DNA from: Burhinus oedicnemus
Lineage: Eukaryota > Chordata > Aves > Charadriiformes > Burhinidae
Reading direction: 5' to 3'
DNA length: 64,000 nucleotides
Assembly: GCA_008921705.1 (NCBI GenBank)
Contig: VFFE01006859.1
Location: 203,708 to 267,707 of the forward strand
The notes beneath the pieces are model-generated. The model had not been told where the DNA came from. It did no database searches and worked only from the letters and a program-made list of their open reading frames with translations. Made by a program: the position numbers and the translations under genes. Below, piece by piece: positions 46,958 to 59,344 of the stretch (the first letter of the stretch is position 1; each line of letters starts with the position of its first letter).

Positions 46958-47785
46958 ACTCCTCTTCAAGAAGCACAACAAGAAGGATTCAAGGAACTAC
47001 AAGCTGGTGTTTCACCTCTCTGCCTGGGAAGGTGCTTGAGCAAATTTTGCTGGAAGCCATTTTCAGACACATGAAGAGCCAAAGGGGACTGGGAACAGCC
47101 AGCGCAAAGCTATGAGGGGCAAACCATGCCTGACCAACACAGTTGCCTTCCATGATGAGAGGACTGGCTGTGCAGACAAAGGCAGAGCAGTGGATATTGT
47201 TCTCATTGACCTCAACAAGGACTTTGCCACACTCTCTCACAGTGTTATTGAGGCACACTGGTGAGAAATGGACTAGGAGACAGAGTGATACAGTGAGCTG
47301 CTTATGGGGCTGCAAGTAGGGGTGAGTGGCTGTACAAAGTCCAGCTGGTGGCTGATTACTTGTGGTGTCACTCAAGAACTGACATTGGGGCTAATGCTGT
47401 GTAAAGGTTGGTATTAGTGACCTGGATGATAGGACAGAGTCTGGTCTCCTCAGCAGGTTCGTGGGCGGCCCATAATTGGGAATTATAGTCGTTTTCCAGT
47501 TGGGAGTGTGTAGACAATCAGAACCAGATGCACACAGTGATAAGACAGGAGGAAATGAATGTAAGTTGGAAAATGGGAAATTTCAGCTAGGTGAGAGGAA
47601 AAGCTCTTTTCCCATGAGGGTGGTCAAACACTGGAAGAGGTTGCTCAGAGACACCGTTGGATCTCCATCCTTGGAGTTAGTCAAAACTTCTGGGCAAAGC
47701 CCAGAGCAACCTGCTCTGGTTAGACTGACTTCTGAGCAGGGGTTTGGGCTAAATGACTGCCAGAGATTGCTCCTAACCTTAACTC
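46958..47785 (+). mobile_element. CR1 LINE with internal deletion (plus strand)
   Basis: Plus-strand CR1: 'ctcttcaagaagcacaac' (a KKG-type segment), 'ctgcctgggaaggtgctt', 'cctgaccaacacagttgcc', 'gacctcaacaaggactttgc' (LDL-KAF palm motif region) and 'gacagagtctggtctcctc'. Near 47481 it jumps to the C-terminal part 'gggagtgtgtagacaatc' and 'gataagacaggaggaaatg', then runs to the tail near 47785. Comparison with the minus-strand sibling (39623-41935) indicates that about 0.5 kb, including the catalytic FADD region, is missing. Inactive. Confidence 0.83.
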
Positions 47786-48279
47786 TGTTAATACGATGCT
47801 TAACGTTCAGGGAATGGCTTCTGTGCCAACATTTTTTAAAGGGTCAGGTTTGACTGGCTAGGATAAAGACAGTGCTAAGGGAGTTAGAATTGTTCTGTGT
47901 AAACTCTAGGTCACATGGAGCAGATAACCAAGGAGTGTCAGATAAATGGGGAATTATCAGGTTCAGAATAAGAGGAGGTGAGCCTTCCCACTGTGGATGC
48001 GAAAAGTTAACCTCAGTTCAAATAACAACAGTACATCTATGAAGAAGTCTGTCAACAGCCTTTAGTTACACCATTTTGGGAAGTCTGCAAGTTACAGGTT
48101 TTTGGAACGTGACTGAGTACCTAGGGTAAACTAGGTGTTGTCCTTGTTGGTTTATTTTCCTATTAATCAGCACTTGTTTGTCAGCAGTAAGGATACTGAG
48201 CCTTTGGTCTGGGCCAGTATGTCTGTTAGGGTTTTGCCAATTCCAGTTGCTCAACTGAGGCAAGGCTGAGCATGTATTC

Positions 48280-48430
48280 CCAGTAGGCACCTGCATAAAT
48301 ACATGTATATAATATATGCATATGTGTGGCCAGTCAGAGAGCAGTGTGGACGACAATAAAGCATTTCTGCAAACATAAACAGTACCAATGACCTTATCCC
48401 ATTTGCCTCTCTGGATAGAAGTCCGTTAGT
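48280..48430 (+). promoter_or_regulatory. Possible decayed LTR core (TATA-like and AATAAA signals)
   Basis: GCATAAATACATGTATATAA at 48291-48310 is followed 45 bp later by ACAATAAAGC (AATAAA at 48355-48360), the spacing of a TATA box and poly(A) signal in a short retroviral LTR. The minisatellite begins right after. No terminal repeats or target duplication were found, so this may be chance. Confidence 0.25.
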
Positions 48431-48990
48431 GGAAAATGGATATACACAACACGGATCCCTCCAGTAGCTGGCCTTAGACACTGTCCAGGAGCTGGCCCCT
48501 GGATCCCCAGTTTCCCCAGCTGCTGGTACCTGGATGTGTGAGCCCCTGAGGCCTATAGCCATGTGCCAGTTGTTGTTACAGGCCCCCTTGCGTACACCAA
48601 CACAGACACACACCTCTCAGTTGAGCCCCAGAACTTATGGTCTCTCTAGTAGTTGGCCTGGACCTCCTGGCCCCCCTAGTAGCCAACTCCTCCAGCTGTC
48701 TCAGACACATACGTACAAATGTGTCTCTCAGTTGACCACCAGACCCTGCGGTCTCTCTAGCAGTTGGTCTAGCTGGACCTCCTTGTCCCTCCAGTAACCA
48801 GCTCTTTCAGTTGTCTTGCTCACAGAGAAACACGCTCGACTTATGGCCGCTTTGGTATCTGGCTCCCCAGTCGCTTAATGTAATTGTTGGCTAGTTTGGC
48901 TTGATAGTTGCTAGTGATCGCACACTGACGTACATATCCTTGCTCACTCCAGTTGCTGGCACTACAGACGTGTGGGCCCTATGACCCATG
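48430..48990. repeat. Degenerate minisatellite, unit about 110 bp
   Basis: GC-richer than its surroundings. Two clear tandem units start CTCTCAGTTGA at 48614 and 48725. Each continues with GGTCTCTCTAG(T/C)AGTTGG, CTGGACCTCCT, a (C)CAGTA/CCAGC word and a CA/CG-rich end with ACAC words. More diverged units seem to lie on both sides (48430-48613 and 48840-48990), with recurring CAGTAGCTGG and GTTGCTGGC words. The ORF-like frame here (48534-48797) reflects the repeat, not a gene. Unit boundaries outside the two clear copies are uncertain. Confidence 0.7.
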
Positions 48991-51900
48991 GTATTGCTCC
49001 AGTTCCTGAATGAAGATTGGGTCTTCCCCTGTCATCTGAGATACAAGCTGGTTAGCAGTGCATGTGAAAATGCTTTTAAGTACAATGTTGCTTTTCAGTG
49101 GGCTGTCTCTTCAAAGGCTGCAGATGGTAAAAGCAGTAACCATATCTATATTTGCACAATTTTTTCTGATCTCAAACCTTTTTCTGGTCACAATATTGGG
49201 AAAGGATTTCAAATGGACTAAAAATATATTCTTAGATCTTATGATACACTTTTTTGCGTCAGTAGCTCATTTAAACTTAAGTCTTCTAGAGCTGCAATGC
49301 TGCTGTGAGAAGAATCTCCTCAATGAGAAGTTCAGCATCAGTATCTCTTTATTGAAAAGCTATTAGAATGGGCTTTGCCTTTTTCTGTTTGATTCAGAAC
49401 AGATTAATGGTCTATGCAGTTTTCCAGCAACATAATGCTCTTACTTACTGTTGATGCTTATGTGACTGTGTTGCAAAGATGCAACTGCAAGTTGTGTGGA
49501 AGTTCATGCTGTAAACTAACTAGCTTTACTGCTCATGCTGCAATGGTGGCAAGCCAGGGGTCTCAATTGAGCTTTGCAGTTTGGTGCTTGTAGGGGCTGT
49601 AAATTGAAGTTTCTTCTCTGAGCTCAGAGTTGCCCTGCTGCTGTACCTTTAAATATTTTCTTATTTTGCTGTTGTTGTGGTTTTTTTTGTATTGCTGCTG
49701 GTGTGACTTTAGTTTGTTTTCATCGTACACTGAAACCAGGATGTTAGATTTGATAGTCCAAAACCTGAGTGAAATTCAGCCTTCCAAAATTGAACCATAG
49801 GATGGCAAATTAGTAATTCACACAGTGGTTCCTTTCAAAAAAGCCACACCCATTCACATAAAGGAGATGATTCTGAGTACTACTTGATTTGTTTGTTTAC
49901 TTATTCCTTGTGATTTGGAATAGTGGGTGAGGTGTGGAAAAAGGTGACCAATTTAGTTGTGAGAAGATGATCATCAGAAATACCTGGGTTAAAGTAGCTG
50001 GGGAAAAAAAAAAAAGGATAACGGCGTGGGTAGAATTACGGAAAATTTTTCAAGATAACAATTCTGAATGTGCTACAGGAGTTAAAGCATTTGGAAGGCA
50101 TAGAGATGGTAGAGTGTGGTCAGTATATCTGAAGTTCATTTAATGGACACACTTCAGATGAAGTTTAGGGAATGGCTGAGAAAGATGTGTGACTAGTTAA
50201 ATGGATGAATGAGTAATAGATTTTTAATATATACTGGGTTTTTCTTCTTTCTTATTTGGGATGAATGTAAAATGAGGTTTTCTAGGCACCATGAATGAGG
50301 AAGCTTACTTCTTGGCTGCAGCAAATGTGTTATGTCAATAGCAAGTTCCCTACCCTGTGGCAATTTCTGATTGATGTGAGGGAAGGTATACAAATGCAGA
50401 ATTTAACTGGTATAATATCATTTAATTTTCTCATAGGGACTGGATCCAATGTTGATGGAACACCGAGGAAGTTGTGTGCTCCTTCCCTGCAAGATCTTTC
50501 AGATGCCTCTCAAGTATAGGATGACATGGTGTTCCTAGCCATGTGATATAGTGATTCGTTACTTGCTAGCTCATTGCAAGTATGCTCTAGGTGTTTTGTG
50601 TAGCCAGAGCAAGAAGTAGACAGGCAGAGGAAGTTCTTAAAGCTGACAAACTGCTGGCTTTGCTTAAATGCAGAATGTCTAGAGGACCTTTTTTTTACAA
50701 GTGTGTGAGGGAGGACTGGTAGAGAAAGAAAAAGGACATGGGATGCACTGCATTGTAAACATAAGTGGATTGCAGGGGTGGAATCAGAGCAGATGGAGGT
50801 AAGGCTGTGGATGTTACTGAGAGACTGGGTCCTTTCAGATCTGAAACTGAGTGGGGAGATGGAGCAGAAGGGTATACATGGCTCAGCAGTGAAGTGGGAC
50901 AGAGGCTGCTGGAGGCTTTAAGAGGAGTTTTGAGAACTGGCTACAATTTTATGTATTTATTTTAACAGACAATTCAATCCAAATTGAACTGCCATCCATA
51001 GAACACAGGTAGGGTAGAAACCTATTGCTCTTTCCAGCTTTTAAAACTCTCAATAGGTAAGCCTAACGTGTTTTTCCTATCTTCAGAAACTCAAATTCTT
51101 GAATTCTGAGCTGTTGCCTATCCAAAACTTGTACGTTGAGTCCTTTTAGGACAGTGCTAATTTTTAGAATCATTGATAGAGAAACAGTTTATAAATAATA
51201 GAAGTTATATCCTTGTAACTTTTCAGAATAAATACAAACTCTTAAGGGAAGGAGACAAGAAGTTTCTCCATGCCCCAGTTCTTTCATGCCTAACAGGTAT
51301 TTGGTTTGTCACATCAATTTCAAGTTTCTTGGCCGTGGTGGTCCATATAGCACTCAGACTTATGCAGACACTTGAACTGCAACAGAGGGATTATAAATCC
51401 ATTGAATCAAAGTAATCATTATGGAATACAATGAACTTTATGTGACATTTCTGTGAGCTGCATGTGTATGCACCTTTTAATCCTTTCCATTATGAGAAGG
51501 CATTTTTGGCTTGATGAGATGTTGGTATGGAAAGTACTTGCACATAAAAAGATGTGCTTAGATACATCTGCTGTGGTAAATCCCATTCAGCTGAACTTCT
51601 GAATCTGCAGATTCTGACAGCTTTTTATTCAGTGGTACAGCTGTTAGCATAGGTACATATGGTAGTGAATCTTAGAAATACTACCTGTGAGTTCTTAAAT
51701 ATGTATAAAGCAAAGGAAATCCTTTACCTTCATTTGGTACTTTTAAGATAAACTACACTGGTTCTTGAACTGTAATTTTAAATCTTCAACTACAAGGCTT
51801 TGTAGAAAATTTTATTTCTTTTTTTCTTCCACCCCCCAAAATGCAGTGCAGTCTCTCAGGACCCTGAATCAGACAGCACATTTAGGTGGAATTACTTCCT

Positions 51901-54900
51901 CTATGCATCCGCAGATCCATTTTTATATCGAGCATGCCAAAAGAGACTAAACTTTTCAATCCCTGAAACTAGAGACTTTGTTAGAACACAACAAACCTGA
52001 CCAGGATAAAAAATAGGAAGACCTCAGGGTGAGGGGGAGTTAGTTGTAAGGCTGGAAAACAAATTACTGCTTGCTTCATATGTCATTCAATGTGTTGGCT
52101 TTTCCTTAGTCCTTCTTTCAAACCCTGTGCGTTCTTCCCTCTCCCAGTGGTTGCTCAGTTTGAGACAATCTGCATTCTTCATCTTGAGATTTTTTTCCTC
52201 AGAGTCCTAGAGAAAATCTTTTGAGGCTTGACTGGGGTTCTGCTTTCTGAAGCTGTCAAGAACACTGTCAGTCTTAGCTGCCCTGTAGCTTCCCTACTTG
52301 CCATCCTTTCCTCTCTGTCACTTGTGTGCTTCTTTTCTGTATTTTTAATGGCTAAGAGTGCTCAGTGTTTAGGCAAGTCTCCTCCACCAACTCATTCCCT
52401 AAAACTGCTGTTTTAGTCTCTTTGTCACATGACATTTTATGAATGGCCAAGAGTTTATGGTGTTCTGTAAAATGTAACCTCGAAGTAATGAAGATACCAA
52501 ATTCTGTAAAGCATGAACATGAGTTCATATCTTTAGTGTAATGTTAAATGTGGATTTACCAGGCTCCTGTTCTCTTACGTGCTTGCTTGTACTCAACCGT
52601 TTACACTGGTTACACACAGGAAGATGGTGTTTGTTTACTCTGTGTTCCCCCACTGGGTTCCCATTTTTTGCAGCTACTAAGTGACTTTTTTTTGTTCTTT
52701 GTAACTTTGATCAAAGCAGTTAGGTCATCTTTTATTCAGATTATGTCAGCTCAATATTCCTTTGCACCTCTTAAGTTATTCTTATATATATATGTGCATG
52801 TATTTTTGGAGAGAAGAGGTAAGAAGCCTATTGTGGAGAAGCACTTGTTACAAAAAAAGTCCTTAATATTTTGGAAATTTTAAGCTAATGAAGTCTCGTT
52901 CAATTTTTTTCTGTTGAAAGTAGGTCGAGACTGATTTTTGGCCCTGTTAAAATAAGAGTAGATTATTGTTTTCTTACATAAAGGTGACTTGCTACTCACA
53001 GTGTAAAGAAGGGAGTGGGTAGAAAGGGCCAACGTACTTCTCTGCTGCTGCTTTCCAGACACAGCTGTTCTTTGTATTGGTTGGTAGTGTGTGTCTCTCA
53101 AGCTGAATCACCTGCAGGGGCAACAGCCAAGGAGGGGCAGGTGGGCAAGCGGCCCAGAACTGGAGTGACAGTACAAGGCTTATTTCCCAGGAACTTAGGT
53201 GAGAAATCACTTGTTTTATTTCCTTCTCTCCACTGCCGTCTTTACTGCGTACTGCCATCTTTAATGTGTAACGGCACTATAAAACCTTTTTATTTGACAT
53301 TAATGGAAGCAAACTTTTTACCTGCAGTTGATGGTATGAATGTCTAATGCCTCCACTGATTGCAACAATTTATGTTCTCCTAAATTTCTTGAGTAATTGG
53401 TCAAATCTACAATTAACTGATAAGTGTAGTGGGTGTAAACTTAATTACATCATATACTACTCATGCAAAAATTACATGAACACTGTTGTGGGACTTGAGA
53501 CTTCATTTTCTTTAAACTTGGGAATGATTGTATTCTCACAGATTAGTCTTGCTCTAGGTTATTTGATCTTCAGTTTTAAAGAAGACACCTAGGCATCATC
53601 TTGGTGGAAGGATGACTGCTGATTACCGAGGTATTTTTACCATAACTATCTTAGCATAGTTAGTTTGCACATCTGGGAAGGATTTGGAAGGATTACATTC
53701 AGTTGCATTAACAGACTCCGACTTTGTGACTTTCAGAAAAGAAGGAACAATATTACCTATTGTAAAAAGATAAATCAATTGGCAGTTCTGCATACATAGC
53801 GAAATAGCTTTCCTATATCTCTTGCACTGCCTAGCAGCAGCAGTCTAACAGTGGCAGAACCCCTATTTCCCACCCCCCCCCGCCCTTAATCAGAGAAGAG
53901 TCCAGGAAAAGATTATGGTTATGTATGAGTACATGACAAAATCACAGGTCATTCTCAAGAACAACAACAGAAATCCCTACTGGCACAGAGACAGTGTATC
54001 TGTGTGTTTACAGGAACACTGCTGATGTATTTTAAGGAGGCAGAACTTCTCAAAAGAATGTGTGTTCAGTGCTGACAAGTCAAGAAAAACATGAATTCTG
54101 ATTTATATGTAATTAAGGGCCATTCATGTTTATAGACATGGGTAAATGAAACTCTCTGAAGTTAATCTGTTCTAATTTAGGAAATGCCAAATATGTCTGT
54201 TGTTGCCTAGCCTGTGGGTAAACTATTCCCCCAGCAACCACAGTGTTTTATTTACAATTATGTAAGTGTCCCTGATGTGTGCATTTGCCATTCAGTCACG
54301 TATGTGGTGCAGTCCTATCAAATAACGTATCCTACATCTTCATCTTCTGGCTATTGAGTGAAAGGAAATGGGAGATGGTTTCCTCAGAACACAGTGGGTT
54401 TGGGTGGGTTTTGTTCGTTTGTTTCTGTTTGTTTGGTTTTTTGAAATACTTCTTACATGTAGCAGAGAATGCAAATTTCCACAGTTAAATAAGATGTAAA
54501 ATCACAATGTCAGCAGCATCTCCTTGTTTCAGAAGAAGGAATGAAGGCTTATCTGTATCTTCCCGTATTCCTGTGTTGCTATTGAGAAATGGTAGTAAAT
54601 GGGAAGGTCAGGTCACAGAGCAATCTTAACTACTTTATTGCTTGCTTCCCCTTATCTCAGTGTTTCAGACTGCTTGACTCAAATGCTTCAACTGGAACAA
54701 ATCACACTAACTAAACTTACAATTTATGCTATGAAGATTCAAAGGCCACCCTGAGATCACCATCAGTGATACCAGTGGAAGGAAACTCTTCTCAGATAAA
54801 GAAATTCAGAGGTTTGCTGTTACTTGATTTTCTTGATACAATTTGTTCGTAGAGCGATCCAAAAATAATTTGCCAGTTAGTCAAAATAACTTGCTTCTTG

Positions 54901-57900
54901 CTTTCAAGACAAGATCTGTTTATCCCTCTCTTCTTAAAACCCTCAGTTAACTACTTCAGAGATATCACAGAACCATGGATTTCAGATTATTTGATAAGTC
55001 TCCCACAACTGTATCCTCTCAAGTAGGACCTAAAATGACTAAGGACCAGCTTCTTTAAGCCTATGCTTTGTTGAACAGCTTATTTGATATTGACAGTTTT
55101 CTTGGGGGTGTTGAAATTACAGATTTGCGCAGATCTGTGTTTTAAGCTAACTGTTTTGGCAAGGGACTAGAAGGCACCTGGCACTGTTGACCTACTGCTA
55201 GCACTTCAGTAAAATGGGCAGTGGCTCAGACTTCATTGACTTGCAGGTGGTATTAGCAGGAAGATAATCTTTAAATAAGGATGTGTGAGTTTGAAGAATA
55301 TGAGGGACCTATGGTCTCAACTGCATTTGTTTAAAATCTGTTGGAATTTTTCTGCAATTATGAGTACTTTGAAATCTACCCAGAACAAACTTTTTAGTAT
55401 AGTCCTAATGGCACCAAGATCTGCTGCCCTTCCTCTGCCAGCGACGTTTCTGTAAGTGACAAACATGGTAAACAGTCAGGGAGCTTTGTCGTTCTTTTTG
55501 TTGCATTGAAAGTAAGCATAATGGTAGTCTGTTCAAGAATGCTACAAATTTCAGCTGGTTTCTTTCAATATGTGCTATAGTATTCCAGGTTTTAAATCTG
55601 ATGTTTGTAAATGGAACAGTGCTCTTCTAGAATGACATAGCTGCAAGTCCACATGAAATCTTTTATCCTTTTACAAGAAATTTTTTGGTGAATCACTGAT
55701 TTTTTTCAGTGGAAGGTTTGCAAGCTACTACTCAAAGGTCTAGCTGATTTACAAAAGCAGCAATTATTTTCATGTTAAAGAATATTGTAGAAAATGCTTG
55801 ATCTATTTTGTAAACTAGCTATCTGATCACTTTTTGTCTGTTCTCTGTTGCTGGACATTATTTATCTAATAGAGCAGGAAATAAATCAGTGTCAAGATAC
55901 TAGCTAATGACACTGCTTTTCTGTAACTTTAAAGATTATAAAAAGCAAAATATTGAACAGTTTTTTATTAATGTGAGTGAACTAATGTTCATGATAATCT
56001 ACTCTTTTGACCACAAAGAATAGCATTACAGTTTCAAGAGCTAATTGTTTCAGTACAAATGTTTCTGGAAATGAGCAGACATCTTCAGATTTGCACTGAG
56101 ATCAGGAAGAGGATTTTGTTCAAGATTGGAAGAGAGAGTGAACAGATACGGCCCTTAATCAGTACTGAGTTGCACAGTTCCTGAAATATTCAGCCCTTTG
56201 GTTTTTCTTATTTCTTATTTATTCTTGTTTGGCATTACTAAGGAAGCCAACTTTATAATATACATGTGCTTTGATGACTGTAAGCGGCAATTATGCTTTG
56301 GATTTGTAGGTTTAAAAGGCGTTAAATGTATTTTGTTTATATGTGGAATTAATCTGGTATACTTGCTCACTGATGATGGTCTGTTACGCATAACTTTTTT
56401 TGTAAGTGTAAAAGCAGTTGAGGGATTGAGAGAGGACAGCAGAGTATACTCCACGGGAGAACCGTCAGTCGCTTAAGAAAAGAGAGGAAACTAAATGATA
56501 GAAGCACCAAGCAAAGAAAACCCTGCTTTATGAAATGTAAACCAAACTTGTAATAGCTTGAAGAATAGGTGAGGATGAGACTAGAATTAACTTTTTTTAA
56601 GTAACACTTTTTCAAAGTGACTAGAAACTGTGGTTGCCTAACCTCAAACAGAGGCTCCGTTTTCAAAGCTGAAGGCAGGAATCTGTTATATAAACATTGT
56701 TGTTGACAGGCTTTTTAAGTGTCTTGAGATAGTTCACTAGCTAATGGTTCTGGTTCCGTTAGGGTATGATAGGCACTTGCAGCTGGCTGGTAGACAGAAA
56801 TGCAGATTTTTCTTGGAGACCTGCAGTACTCCAGAGCAAAACCTGGAGGCTGGGGTGGAGGGGGATGTGTGAAACAGAACTGATTTTCTGCATTTAAACT
56901 ACTGAATGTTATTTGGCCCTGAATGTCTTCTGGGAGTCACTGGATTGAGTAAAAGTGACTTTGTGTGCCTGGTTAAGACACAGTCCAAGTCCACTTTTGA
57001 AATGGTCTTAAATATTACAATAGTGTATATGTAGGCAGAGAGATAATTGTACTTTTCTTCCATCCCCAGAAGTTCGACTTTGTGGATTTTCTGGGACTAT
57101 ATTAACTTCTGTTTCTACAAGGTGTATATTATTGATCCATCATGATTTCAAGGTCACATTACACATCCAAGATGCTACTGTGATTATATTACAGACAGAA
57201 AAGTGTAATACCTGAGAACAGAATTCAGAATACCATGTCTTTTGTAGAATCTATAGTTAATTTGAATTTTTTTGTATGTTAATAACTTAAATATCTTTTA
57301 TATATTTTTGGGAAAGTTGAAATATGGCCAGAAGGAAAGAAAGTGCCTAAGAGGCAATAGTGAGTGTTTCAAGATTTTGAAATCTGTTTTTCCATTTACA
57401 CCCTAAGTATCTTACCAGCGGAGGCTGCATCTGTCTCTGTGGAGAAACACAGGCACATTTAGTTTAGTTTTGTACACATCTGTAAGTACATAAATGTTCC
57501 TCAGGCAAAGTGCTTGTTTTCCTTTTAATGCTTGATCATTATGATAGTGTGAATGTTTGCACATATAAATTACTTGAAGTCTAATGCATTCAAACAAAAA
57601 GTCTAATAAAATGCTTTTTTTATAGGTTACATTTGAGGATTTTTGAAACCGAAGGATAAAATGTCGATAAAAAAAGTGGAATAATACAATGTTCAGTATT
57701 TTGATGTCTCCTACCTGCTTGCATAGTGATGTATCAGTGATATGAGATGATTAAAGAAGTTTCTAAATTTGTTGCTAATATATTTTGATGGTAGAAAGGC
57801 AGCAGTGCTAATTATAAGCACAAACTATATTAAACTGACACCAAACACTTAAGAAATTCCATAAATAAGGTGGTGGGTGTGTTTTTTTTATTTACCCCTT

Positions 57901-58212
57901 TGTCCCCTTGTGCACAGGCAGCATGATGCAACCTCCAGTTGCATAATCATTTGTGCATTTCTTCTCCCCTCTTCCCCCCACTCCTGCCTCATTCAGTGAA
58001 GAGGACAGATGATACTCACTTCCTAAGACACTAATCAATATTTATCTTAGCCTGGTTGTTCACTGTGAGCCTCAGGCTCTGTTTACTGTAGGCTATTAAT
58101 TTATGTTTGGACTTTTCTGTGGTGCTCATTGCGGTAATGTTTGAGTACCTCACAAAAAAAATTCAGCACCTTTTTGAGGTAAAGTGATGATCTGGAAGGC
58201 ACAAGAATGCAG

Positions 58213-58894
58213 AATCACAGAATCATGGAATGGTTTGGGTTGTAAGAGACCTTCAAAGATCATCTAGTCCAATCCCCCTGCCATGGGCGGGGACAGCTTT
58301 GACTAGATCAAGCCCCATGCAACCTGACCTTGAACACTTCCAATAATGGGCCATCCACAACTTCTCTGCTCAACCTGTGACACCTGTGGTGTCTCACCAC
58401 CCTCATTTCTTCATATCCAATCTAAATCTACCGTGTTTTAGTTTAAAAATGTTACCCCTTGTTCTGTCATTACACTGTTACTACTACTGGTAAAAAGCCT
58501 CTCTCCATCTTTCTTATAAGCCCTCTTTTAAGTATTGAAAGACTCCAATAAGGTGTCCCTGGAGCCTTCAAGCTAAACAACCCCTACTCTGTCTTTCTTC
58601 ATAGGAAAGGTGTTCCAGCCCTCTGATAATTTTCATAGCCCTCGTCTGGACCTGCTGTAATAGGTCCATGTCTTGTGCTGGAGACTGGGGACCCCAGAGG
58701 TGGATGCAGTATTCTAGATGGAGTCTCACAAAAGCAGAGCAGAGGGGGTGAATCACCTCCCTTGAACTGCTGGCCACACTTCTTTTTATGCAGCCCAGGC
58801 TTTCTGGCTGCAAGCACACATTGCTGGCTGATGTCCAATTTTTTCATCTACCACTATGCCCAAGTCCTTCTCTGCAGGGCTGCTCTCAATCCAA
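58213..58894 (-). mobile_element. CR1 LINE, 5'-truncated, minus strand
   Basis: Inverted tail at 58213 ('agaatcacagaatcatgg', 'ccctgccatgggcgggga'), then the C-terminal RT region on the minus strand (SYEERQSR and RAMKIIRGLEHL near 58580-58640, LEYCIHLWGPQ near 58690), up to 'tgcccaagtccttctctgc' at about 58875. It ends before the catalytic motif. Moderately diverged. Confidence 0.92.
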
Positions 58895-59344
58895 TATGAA
58901 AGATTAAAAGGAAAAAATAGTATGTTTTAGTGTTTGACTTTTTACTTTGCAGTTTCTGGCCTAGGTTGTCACAGAATACAGTTTTATTAGCCACTTGGAG
59001 ACCTGCCAAACTTGTCTCAACATCTGGCTTTTTAAGATGCTGCTTTTGATTGCTTCTGTAGTGCAGACTGACAGGAAAAGATTTAGTCTTGCCTGAAGAA
59101 GACTCCAATTAAACCAGACAGAAAGAGATAAAAGAAGAAAAGGTGGGTAAGGAAAAGAGCTTATAAACAGGGAGGCAAGAGAAGCAAAAAGCATCACATT
59201 CCATGTTCAGGACCTCTGGCCCTGCTCAACTCTGATTTATCCCTAGGGTGGATCTTTCCTAATCAATGACTGCAGCAAGAGTTCTCTGAAGATCAGAGGA
59301 TGTTCCTAAAGTGTAGGTGCACAGGGAGTCAGATCTAGGCATAT

